A DNA stretch of 60,462 nt, from assembly GCA_023251795.1 (NCBI GenBank), contig JAHEYD010000006.1:1-60462 (forward strand). The letters are read 5' to 3'. Shown here piece after piece: positions 53,820 through 60,462 of the stretch (position 1 is the first letter of the stretch; each line of letters opens with the position of its first letter). The notes under the pieces were generated by a model. The model saw nothing but the letters and a program-made list of their open reading frames with translations, did not search any database and had not been told where the DNA came from. The DNA comes from Nitrosotalea sp. GTDB lineage: Archaea > Thermoproteota > Nitrososphaeria > Nitrososphaerales > Nitrosopumilaceae. The position numbers and the translations under genes were made by a program.

Positions 53820-54155
53820 ACAAGGTGCTGAAATTTACAACTGTTAATTAATCTAGCTTGATTATCTAAAATGAGTATTAAATTACCTAAAAATCATCAA
53901 GTGCATTTTTAAAATTATTAACACAAATTGGAAGGCAGTGTCGTTAACAGTTCATTTTTTAGATTAATCTCAGAGTTTTCCTAATTTTGAAATACTACGA
54001 TGCAGTCTTACTGCAAATAAGACCAGTGCGACAGTCAGCGAATAAATGGTAATGGTACATAGGAGAATCAATTTTTACTTTAATCTTAATTCATAAAGGA
54101 AAATTACTCTCATCTGACAATACATTTAATCTCTCTTTAGATACAGCAAGTATGA
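53820..54155. other. Intergenic stretch without a recognizable gene
   Basis: 336 bp, strongly AT-rich, with many stops in every frame. The longest start-stop runs are under 20 codons. I saw no tRNA fold and no clear C/D box pair. It should contain the tRNA-Ser promoter. Confidence 0.6.
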
Positions 54156-54506
54156 TTATGGTCTTAATCTGACAATTCTGTAGATGATTTTTGCGTGATT
54201 GGCGATCGTACTCATGGTTAGATAGAGAAGATGTTTGTTGCCAATTGGCATAGTTACGCGTTTAATTTTTGCATATTCTGCCAATACATATTTTCCCTTG
54301 CCAATCTTACGTGATAACTTGCTTCGTATCTTCCAAGCCGTCACTGCCAATCTTAATGATTTTCGACTTTCCGAGGGTGTCAATAGATTCTTCACTCCTT
54401 TTCTGTGACCGCTGTACTTTACCCTACCATTTGTGTCACAAATCGTAGCAAAACGAATTGCTGGACTCATGTTCATAATTTTTTTGTGCAGACTCTGATA
54501 GTCCAT
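54156..54506 (-). CDS. Small basic conserved-looking protein (roadblock/PAS-like, DUF6659-type?)
   Basis: A 116-residue basic protein. The beginning SPAIRFATICDTNGRVKYSGH looks like the first strands of a roadblock or profilin-like fold; LLTPSESRKSLRLAVTAWKIR and GKGKYVLAEYAKIKRVTMPIG follow. I recall a thaumarchaeal family of this shape (DUF6659) but am not certain. No catalytic residues seen. It stands alone with gaps of ~240-330 bp on both sides. Confidence 0.6.
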   Translation of the reverse strand: MDYQSLHKKIMNMSPAIRFATICDTNGRVKYSGHRKGVKNLLTPSESRKSLRLAVTAWKIRSKLSRKIGKGKYVLAEYAKIKRVTMPIGNKHLLYLTMSTIANHAKIIYRIVRLRP

Positions 54507-54746
54507 GAAAAGATATGATATTAGATTGATAATAAAGTTTCTTAGTTAAACTCCTGATTTTCAACCGTGCACACTAATTATGATCTGGTTTCATCAAAAT
54601 CTTGCCAAATGATATATTCAATATTGGTACGTCTTGAACAGTAGTAACCGGAGGATTTTGTTTACCACAATTGTAGAGTTGGTTAGTGTAAAGTAGGAAT
54701 GAAAAGATAATCAAAATCCTTATTTGTTTTTGATGCCTAATTAAAT

Positions 54747-54983
54747 ATGATGGACGTTGATGATTATGATGCCCTTGAAAAAATAACCTCTCTAATTAAA
54801 AAAGATAGTACCTTCGAGGAAAAATTATTAAAGTTTCGCCTTTCAACAATTGACAAGTATCATTATGAATTAGGATTTTACTCTTGGGAATTATCTGAAA
54901 AAATGAAGGATCTTTTCAGATACCTCGATGAAACCAAATTACGTCAGGTAAAATTTCTTTTTAAAGAATTGCCTCTAGTATGA
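54747..54983 (+). CDS. Small hypothetical protein
   Basis: A 78-residue acidic helical protein (DVDDYDALEKITSLIKKDST). No motif known. The ATG at 54747 is followed at once by another ATG. TTATTTGT about 26 bp upstream may be its TATA box. The 240-bp gap before it holds no other ORF that I can support. Confidence 0.5.
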   Translation: MMDVDDYDALEKITSLIKKDSTFEEKLLKFRLSTIDKYHYELGFYSWELSEKMKDLFRYLDETKLRQVKFLFKELPLV

Positions 54984-55042
54984 GTCAAACCTACACAAAC
55001 CTGATAGTTTTTCTATTACTCATGATCAAGTTTTTGAATTAG

Positions 55043-55765
55043 ATGAACTTAAGAATATATAACATGGAAATCCAATATGCGTCAAAAAATGACCTAATTT
55101 CTGTTATAGAAAATGAGGCCAAAATGAAAGTAGATGGTTTTGTTGAAGAAGCAATGAGTACGGCAGAAGAGATTCATTCAAGAGTAAAAAGAGAAGATGG
55201 CAAATCACCTTTCTTAGAGACCCACATTTGGCCAGTAACTATTGATGTAATCAAGCATTATTTGTCTTCAAACAAACTATTGACGACTTTACAGATAGTA
55301 TCTTCCATTTTGCATGATGTAATGGAAGACGATGAAAAGATCTTGGATATGTATGCAGCAAAGTCATATGGATTTGATGCATACTTTGTTCACAGATTTG
55401 GTGACTATGTATACAATGTTGCTACAACTTTGAAAGTAAAGCCACTTAGTCTTTTTGAAGGTAAAACAGAACAAGAATGTCAAGAAGAAAGATTTCGTCA
55501 ATATTGCAATACTCTTTCAAAATCAGCATATGATGTAAGGGTGATAAAACTTGCGGACAGATTAAACAACATGAAATTTATCAGCAAAGTTCCATATCAT
55601 GAAAAAGTAAAACGATACATTCGAGAAGCCGAAGACTTCTACATTGCATTTACATTAGCTCCTCCAAGAATGGATGATTTTTACACAAAAATAAGACAAG
55701 TATATGATGAGCTTAGAAATCTAAGTGAGAAAAAAGATGAAATCGTATTAGAAAGTACTAACTAA
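55043..55765 (+). CDS. HD-domain hydrolase, RelA/SpoT hydrolase (MESH1)-like
   Basis: A 240-residue single-domain HD protein. The order of motifs fits (p)ppGpp hydrolases: SRVKREDGKSPFLETHIWPV, then SILHDVMEDDE (HD), then VIKLADRLNNMKFIS. There is no synthetase, TGS or ACT domain. It could hydrolyse (p)ppGpp, NADPH or another nucleotide. Start uncertain: ATG 55043 is used, but a TATA-like ATATATAAC at 55051-55059 would favour a start further in, such as ATG 55124. Confidence 0.75.
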   Translation: MNLRIYNMEIQYASKNDLISVIENEAKMKVDGFVEEAMSTAEEIHSRVKREDGKSPFLETHIWPVTIDVIKHYLSSNKLLTTLQIVSSILHDVMEDDEKILDMYAAKSYGFDAYFVHRFGDYVYNVATTLKVKPLSLFEGKTEQECQEERFRQYCNTLSKSAYDVRVIKLADRLNNMKFISKVPYHEKVKRYIREAEDFYIAFTLAPPRMDDFYTKIRQVYDELRNLSEKKDEIVLESTN

Positions 55766-55783
55766 CATCTATTTTTTATCAAA

Positions 55784-57661
55784 TTATCCGTATTGGTATA
55801 CTACGCCCTTTTCTCCACGAGGATGTTTCCAATCGGTTTCCTGAGAACAGGTGCCACATTCAATACAACCCTCGTGTTGCAACATAACCTGCTGGTTTTC
55901 TAGGCTATAGCATTTTGTGGGACATAGTGTGATTATTTTTTTCAAAAATTCACTTTGTGGATTTGTTACCTTAATGTGAGAATTGTTATCATCGTTAAAG
56001 TTGAGTTTTGCAACCCTGTCAGCTATTGAAGGTATGCTGGGGGTATAGGTTGGTTGTATGGTTTTTCCTAGTCTCTTTGCTATTTCAATTGGTACCTTAA
56101 CATAGGTATCCTCAGATTCTACCATTGGAAGTAACCTTTCATATCCAAGAATGTTTGCAAACTTGACGGCCACGCTTCGGAATGTATCACTTGACATCAG
56201 TTTTAAAACTGCACCATATCGTGTACTGATTATATCACTTGGAATATCTTTTGTAGCATCTAAGAAGATTTTCAGGTAATCCTTGTCAATTTGCTTCATG
56301 TCTCTGGTATAGGGGCTCTCATCAACAGAAGTCGCATAATATTCTCCAAGATAATTTGGGTCAAAGTTGTTTTTATCAAGCGCCCTTGCTACTGCTTCAG
56401 CTGCCCTAAATGCATCGTCAATTCCAATGTTGAGGCCTTCGATTCTAGGTCCAACAAAAACTCCTCTTCCTGCAGCATCGCCAATAAATAAGATGTTTTT
56501 GTTGTATGGTTTTAACATACGGCATCTTTTTCCATCTGGTACAAGTTTGGCGCTGTATTCTACTTCTACATAGTCGGTAACAAAACTTACATCGTACTTT
56601 TGTGTTAATTGATTATGGATTGAATCTAGTTGTTCTTTTATTTCATCAACTGATTGGTATTTGCCACTTTTTAGAAGATCATTTTTTCCTTTTTGTGACA
56701 GATAAGCCTCTCTTAGCTCACGCCATGATTTGATTAGTTTTGTTATGGCAAATCGATTGCGAATCTGTTCTTCTTGTGGAAGGTTTTTGTCAATTTTTCC
56801 TCTTGTTGGCACCTCGTCTTTGATAAACTCACTAATCATCGGATTTTTCAATAATGAATTTACAAGAGTATATGGCTCAGTTGGATTTGCCAACAATGAA
56901 TCAAAATGATATACAGCACCAATAGACAAGGTGTCCTTGTTGGTATAAAGAAAACCTCCCCCTATGTGATTTAGTGTAATATCTCCTGCAAAAAGATGTG
57001 CTATACCTTCATCTGGGATCAAATTGAATCTGGTATTGATTACATCTTCTGGGAGTTTTACGACTACTTTGACCCCTTGGTATAGTTGTTCTGGAGTAAA
57101 CTTTGGTCTTGCGCCACTAATTTGGGCAACTTCGGAATTTACACCGTCAGCTGCTATTATTGCCTTTACCTCAAATTCTTCAAGCTCGTCGGTTCGAATT
57201 ATTGTCCTATCATTTTTCTCATCCCACTCAATTGAGTTCACACGAACACCCGAAATAATTCCCCCTCCAAATCTTTGTGCACTTTCGGCCGCTTGCTCGG
57301 CAAACCAGCCATTTAGCTTGTTCATCAAAACCGAGTATCCAAAGTTAGATTCGTATTCATGGGCTGCCGTCAAGTCTATAGAATAGACTTTGTCTTTTGA
57401 GGTTGAATGAAGAATATATTTTGTAATTTTTCTCTCAAATGGGGCTTCGCTTAGAAAAATGTCTCCATATACATCTTCTACGTTGTGGACATGACCTTTT
57501 TTTGGTCTCTTTGAGTAAAGAATTCCTCCCGAAACATTTTTTGAGCCAATTTTGTTGCCAGCCTCAAGTAAAACTGCTTGTTTTCCCAGATTTGACAGTT
57601 GTTTTAGTGCAGCCAAACCCGCTGAACCTCCACCAATTATTGCAACATCATATTTTTCCAA
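55784..57661 (-). CDS. fixC: FixC-FixX fusion, ETF:quinone oxidoreductase type
   Basis: A 625-residue fusion. FAD motif IIGGGSAGLAALKQL at the N-terminus; the FixC/ETF-QO domain runs to about 540, with ILFIGDAAGRGVFVGPRIEG as second FAD contact. The last ~60 residues are a FixX-like ferredoxin with CPTKCY and CIECGTCSQE, giving four Cys for a 4Fe-4S cluster. It passes electrons from ETF (FixAB) to quinone or ferredoxin. FixC and FixX are usually separate proteins in bacteria. 13 bp downstream of fixB. Confidence 0.92.
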   Translation of the reverse strand: MEKYDVAIIGGGSAGLAALKQLSNLGKQAVLLEAGNKIGSKNVSGGILYSKRPKKGHVHNVEDVYGDIFLSEAPFERKITKYILHSTSKDKVYSIDLTAAHEYESNFGYSVLMNKLNGWFAEQAAESAQRFGGGIISGVRVNSIEWDEKNDRTIIRTDELEEFEVKAIIAADGVNSEVAQISGARPKFTPEQLYQGVKVVVKLPEDVINTRFNLIPDEGIAHLFAGDITLNHIGGGFLYTNKDTLSIGAVYHFDSLLANPTEPYTLVNSLLKNPMISEFIKDEVPTRGKIDKNLPQEEQIRNRFAITKLIKSWRELREAYLSQKGKNDLLKSGKYQSVDEIKEQLDSIHNQLTQKYDVSFVTDYVEVEYSAKLVPDGKRCRMLKPYNKNILFIGDAAGRGVFVGPRIEGLNIGIDDAFRAAEAVARALDKNNFDPNYLGEYYATSVDESPYTRDMKQIDKDYLKIFLDATKDIPSDIISTRYGAVLKLMSSDTFRSVAVKFANILGYERLLPMVESEDTYVKVPIEIAKRLGKTIQPTYTPSIPSIADRVAKLNFNDDNNSHIKVTNPQSEFLKKIITLCPTKCYSLENQQVMLQHEGCIECGTCSQETDWKHPRGEKGVVYQYG

Positions 57662-57674
57662 TCAATTACACCGC

Positions 57675-58853
57675 TTAGGCATTTACCGCCAGTGATTGTT
57701 GTTTTATCTCTTCAACTAATTTTGGAATCACGTCTTCCATTCGTCCTTTGATAAAAACATCACATTCATCTTTAATTGGGGAATTTTCATCAGGATTAAT
57801 TGCAACAATAAATCTAGAGTCTTGCATTCCTACTACATGTTGCATTGCGCCACTTATTCCAACTGCTACATACAACATTGGACTAATTCTTCTGCCGCTT
57901 GTTCCAATTACTCTGTCTGAAATCATGTATTTTGATGAAACATTTTCACTTACAACAAAAGGTTTTTTGGATATTGGTAAAGATACACCAATTTCTGCAT
58001 TTAGCGTCTTTGCAAGTTGTTCTACTAGTTTTATGTTTTGTTCTGGTGCATCCTTTATTCCCCTACCAAAACTTACAACTGTCTTGTAGCTGTCAAAATC
58101 AACCCCACTTCTGATAACTTGACGGCTCAGGATCTTTACTCTAAGATCATTTTGATCAAATGTTGGCATGTATTCTATGATTGGCCCTTTTCGCCCTTTG
58201 TCTGGCGCTATTGGCTCAAAAACACCTGGAATGATACTGCATGATTGTGGATGATAATCTCTTTCTATTTGTGGGTTTTTGTTGTCTAGACAAAGAATTG
58301 TTGTCCATAGAAATCCTGAAAAATCTGGCCTGTACATCTCCAAAGTTTTTTCATAAGTTACTGGTTTTCCATCAGTTTTGTGTTGATGCGTTATCTTTAG
58401 GTCACTGATTTCAAGTTTGTTAATGTCAGAGGCAAGACCTGAATCTAACGCTACCAAGACTGTTGAGGAAAGATGCCTTCCTATGCTGTCAGCTGCAAAA
58501 AACATATACCGTGGTTTTTTAAATTTTGAGCTTGGCGAGATTTGAGCAGATAGTTTTTCGTCTTGGGCAATTTGGGAAATAGTTTTTGTGTATATGTTGT
58601 TCCGGTAATTTTTAAGCTCATGACTGTCTGCATAAACTATCACATCTGCGCCATATTCGATTAAGGTATTACAAATTTCTTTGATGTTATGACCTAAAAG
58701 AATTGCCACAACCTTTTCATTTGATTGGTATTTTTTGTTAAACGAATCAATTAGTCTCCTTGCCTCTCCAAGCATTTCCAAGCTTACTGGTACAATCTTG
58801 TCATCTTGTACTTCGATTACAACGTATAGATGCTGATAGTTATTATCGCTCAC
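57675..58853 (-). CDS. fixB: Electron transfer flavoprotein alpha subunit (FixB)
   Basis: A 392-residue ETF-alpha. The C-terminal FAD domain is clear: VSFGRGIKD, IGTSGRRISPMLYVAVGISG and QHVVGMQDSRFIVAINPDE. N-terminal part is the ETF alpha/beta fold. It pairs with FixA in a bifurcating or bridging ETF. Starts 4 bp inside the end of fixA. Confidence 0.94.
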   Translation of the reverse strand: MSDNNYQHLYVVIEVQDDKIVPVSLEMLGEARRLIDSFNKKYQSNEKVVAILLGHNIKEICNTLIEYGADVIVYADSHELKNYRNNIYTKTISQIAQDEKLSAQISPSSKFKKPRYMFFAADSIGRHLSSTVLVALDSGLASDINKLEISDLKITHQHKTDGKPVTYEKTLEMYRPDFSGFLWTTILCLDNKNPQIERDYHPQSCSIIPGVFEPIAPDKGRKGPIIEYMPTFDQNDLRVKILSRQVIRSGVDFDSYKTVVSFGRGIKDAPEQNIKLVEQLAKTLNAEIGVSLPISKKPFVVSENVSSKYMISDRVIGTSGRRISPMLYVAVGISGAMQHVVGMQDSRFIVAINPDENSPIKDECDVFIKGRMEDVIPKLVEEIKQQSLAVNA

Positions 58854-59728
58854 TTAATCACCATTGCAGACAATGCCTCTTTCATTTTAGCAACAGCCTT
58901 GCGTAAATCTTCTTGATTTGAACCATCTAAAATCTCAGCCTGACGTGTTGCTTTTCCTTTTGGTATGCGTTCTACTTTGTAAACAATAGTTGGTGAGCCA
59001 AGCAAGCCAACAAATTTTAGATCAACTCCAAGTTGTTGCGCATTAAACACTTTGAGATAATGTTTGTAGTTATCAGATCTGATTTTTGCTTCTTTTTTAT
59101 ACTTTTCCAAAGATAATCTTTGTAAAACAGTGTTAAAGTTTGCTTTATACGCTGGATCAACTGAAATGAAAACAGGGAGGGGTGCTTCAATCTCTTCTAC
59201 TATATCATTAAAGCCTTGCAAACTAACCATTCGTTTTGCTATAACGGTTCTTTCTTTCAAATCAACCTTGTAATCTATTACATTTCCAAGAAAAGTAAAG
59301 CCAAGCTTCCAAGCTGTTTGCGGTCCTGTTTGTCCTGTTTCACCATCAGATGCTCTATGTCCTGCAAAAACAATGTCTATTTTTCCTTGCATTTTCTCTA
59401 TACCCGTTTTCAAGACTTCGGCGGTTGCCAGAGTATCAGCTCCCGCAAAAATTCTATCGCTGTATAAATGAAGCTCTTCTGCATCACAAATTCTCTGAGC
59501 CATTTGAAGAGATGAATCTGCAATAGGAGGGCCCATTGTCCCAATAGAAATTTTTGCATCATACATCACTTTTGAGTAAAATGCAGCATGAGCTGCTATT
59601 GCGCTATGTGGTCCTAAGGTGTTTTTAGTTTCTGCTCTATTAAGTGTGCCATCAGGATTATAGCTAACGTTTCCTTCTGAAAAGTCTGGTTCTAATTTTA
59701 TAACTATCGCAACATTAAGATCTGACAT
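58850..59728 (-). CDS. fixA: Electron transfer flavoprotein beta subunit (FixA)
   Basis: A 292-residue ETF-beta with LGPHSAIAAHAAFYS, FAGHRASDGETGQTGPQTAW (nucleotide site) and the end region KATRQAEILDGSNQEDL typical of FixA. A DGETGQTGP loop of this type occurs in bifurcating ETFs. First gene of fixABCX; own TATA box at 59788-59799. 4-bp overlap with fixB. Confidence 0.94.
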   Translation of the reverse strand: MSDLNVAIVIKLEPDFSEGNVSYNPDGTLNRAETKNTLGPHSAIAAHAAFYSKVMYDAKISIGTMGPPIADSSLQMAQRICDAEELHLYSDRIFAGADTLATAEVLKTGIEKMQGKIDIVFAGHRASDGETGQTGPQTAWKLGFTFLGNVIDYKVDLKERTVIAKRMVSLQGFNDIVEEIEAPLPVFISVDPAYKANFNTVLQRLSLEKYKKEAKIRSDNYKHYLKVFNAQQLGVDLKFVGLLGSPTIVYKVERIPKGKATRQAEILDGSNQEDLRKAVAKMKEALSAMVIK

Positions 59729-59787
59729 TTTATCTTCCAGCTTTTTTTACAATTAAGTACAATTATAATCTCTGCTTTTGAGGTTTT

Positions 59788-59799
59788 TTATATATTTTT
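59788..59799 (-). promoter_or_regulatory. TATA-like box of the fixABCX operon
   Basis: AAATATATAAAA on the minus strand, about 65 bp before the fixA ATG. It predicts a leader of about 35-40 nt and a promoter separate from the TFB-like gene upstream. Confidence 0.5.
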
Positions 59800-59845
59800 G
59801 TAAAAAGATCGAGGTTATGGATGTTAGGGCATAACTCTACAATTT

Positions 59846-60376
59846 TCAAATTGCTAACCATCTCACTAATATTCCATAATTTTTCTTTACAACACGATCG
59901 CTTATCGGAAAAGTATCAATAATTTCATCTATTCTGTCATGATGAAGCAATAAACAGGCAAGATAGATTGCACCAGCTGCCAACCCAACTGGATTTTTAG
60001 ATAATGAGTTTTGATTATGGTATGCTTCTTTTAGAACTAGTAATGCTAGTTTTTGGATATTTTTGCCAATTCTAGCTTTACTAGATAGGAATGCTATGTT
60101 TTTCATTGTTTCTGAAAAAATTTCATCAAAACAAAGATCCTCCCCAACATTACCCGTCACTAAATTAATCTTTATAGCACAATCGTAGCAATAATGTTTT
60201 TTTGCAGAAGTTGATGCGACTATATCATTTTCGTAGAAAGTTTTCTCACATTTGTCGCACTGGTCATTTCCTTTCTTTCTAAGTTGAAGTAGGATGGGTT
60301 TTGATAACTTGTAGGTATTTCGTTGTTTTGACAATATTATATCATCTGTTTTTATAGGTGATATAAGGCTTGACAT
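59846..60376 (-). CDS. TFB-like protein with zinc motif and a single cyclin repeat
   Basis: 176 residues from ATG 60374-60376; the open frame extends to 60406, but the TATA box favours the later start. A CxxC-(21)-CxxC zinc motif (CDKCEKTF, CYDC) occupies the middle. The C-terminal ~85 residues match the second cyclin repeat of TFB: KNPVGLAAGAIYLACLLLH, then ISDRVVKKNYGILV. Normal TFB has an N-terminal ribbon, B-finger and two repeats (~300 residues). It lies upstream of fixABCX, so it could modulate that operon; this is inference. Confidence 0.75.
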   Translation of the reverse strand: MSSLISPIKTDDIILSKQRNTYKLSKPILLQLRKKGNDQCDKCEKTFYENDIVASTSAKKHYCYDCAIKINLVTGNVGEDLCFDEIFSETMKNIAFLSSKARIGKNIQKLALLVLKEAYHNQNSLSKNPVGLAAGAIYLACLLLHHDRIDEIIDTFPISDRVVKKNYGILVRWLAI

Positions 60377-60408
60377 TAGAAACCAATCATTACCAACCAT
60401 TACCAATA

Positions 60409-60420
60409 GCTATATATATC
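60409..60420. promoter_or_regulatory. Bidirectional TATA element
   Basis: GCTATATATATC is nearly symmetrical. It lies 26 bp (centre to start) before the plus-strand ATG at 60441 and about 39 bp before the minus-strand ATG at 60376, so one box could serve both genes. Confidence 0.5.
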
Positions 60421-60440
60421 CAGACCAATAGAAGGAACCT

Positions 60441-60462
60441 ATGAGCAAACCAACAAGCCCAA
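60441..60462 (+). CDS. Start of a gene cut by the window edge
   Basis: ATG followed by seven codons (MSKPTSP) with no stop. Its ATG sits at the expected transcription start of the TATA element at 60409-60420. Too short to identify. Confidence 0.5.

Noticed and set aside
53483-53851. 122-codon plus-strand ORF
   Set aside because: It runs antisense through tRNA-Ser and the zinc-ribbon gene and has no protein features.
1-60462. Mobile elements, CRISPR arrays, defence islands
   Set aside because: I looked for transposases, integrases, regular repeats and toxin-antitoxin or restriction genes and found none; gene content is core-like throughout.

Overview
The window reads as a chromosomal core segment of an ammonia-oxidizing-type member of the Nitrososphaeria (Thaumarchaeota). 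The evidence is a eukaryote-type DNA topoisomerase IB, a NirK-like multicopper oxidase, the ADP-forming 3-hydroxypropionyl-CoA synthetase next to a crotonase (thaumarchaeal 3-hydroxypropionate/4-hydroxybutyrate cycle), archaeal TBP, DnaG primase, TruD, RibK, L15e/L31e/L39e, LysW-dependent amino acid biosynthesis, and an intron-containing tRNA. The order nirK - fumarase - radical SAM methylthiotransferase - divergent ftsZ, and further on ACD synthetase - crotonase, matches what I remember of Nitrosopumilus maritimus; that is recollection, not a search. DNA is A+T-rich, genes are densely packed, and several look leaderless with a TATA-like box about 25 bp before the start codon. I saw no transposase, integrase, CRISPR array or phage gene.

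Layout. 0-10 kb: lipid reductase, Pth2, a beta-propeller surface protein, TruD, small Lrp-type sensor, membrane and secreted proteins, L15e, SerA-like dehydrogenase and NirK. 10-15 kb: fumarase, tRNA methylthiotransferase, FtsZ-like protein, L31e-L39e and a Nudix hydrolase. 15.6-18.3 kb: a three-gene methionine operon (MetF-like, catalytically stripped MetE paralogue, core MetE). 19.5-22.1 kb: an SsuA/NrtA-type ABC importer. 22.4-31.5 kb: a large arginine/lysine cluster with two LysW carriers and two LysX-type ligases, one pair beside argG and one beside homocitrate synthase, sharing the LysY/Z/J/K enzymes. 31.5-35.8 kb: diphthamide, FAD/FMN synthesis, DnaG and a Toprim protein. 35.8-39.9 kb: amidotransferase, carbon-fixation pair and an Fe-S carrier. 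39.9-47.3 kb: glutamate dehydrogenase, TatA, MFS, UbiE-type methyltransferase, epimerase and a DUF1998 helicase. 47.3-53.8 kb: SDR, topoisomerase IB, tRNA-Met with intron, TBP, an unknown protein coupled to a transglutaminase-fold protein, zinc ribbon, tRNA-Ser. 54-60.4 kb: an HD hydrolase, fixABCX and a single-repeat TFB-like protein sharing a TATA box with the gene leaving the window.

The items most worth checking are the second LysW, whose C-terminal residue is Gln instead of the Glu that carries the substrate; a 19-nt non-canonical tRNA-Met intron with a good bulge-helix-bulge; the short TFB-like protein near fixABCX; the diphthine synthase with a DUF357-like tail; and the small genes L39e, LysW (two copies) and two zinc-ribbon proteins that are easily missed because of their size.
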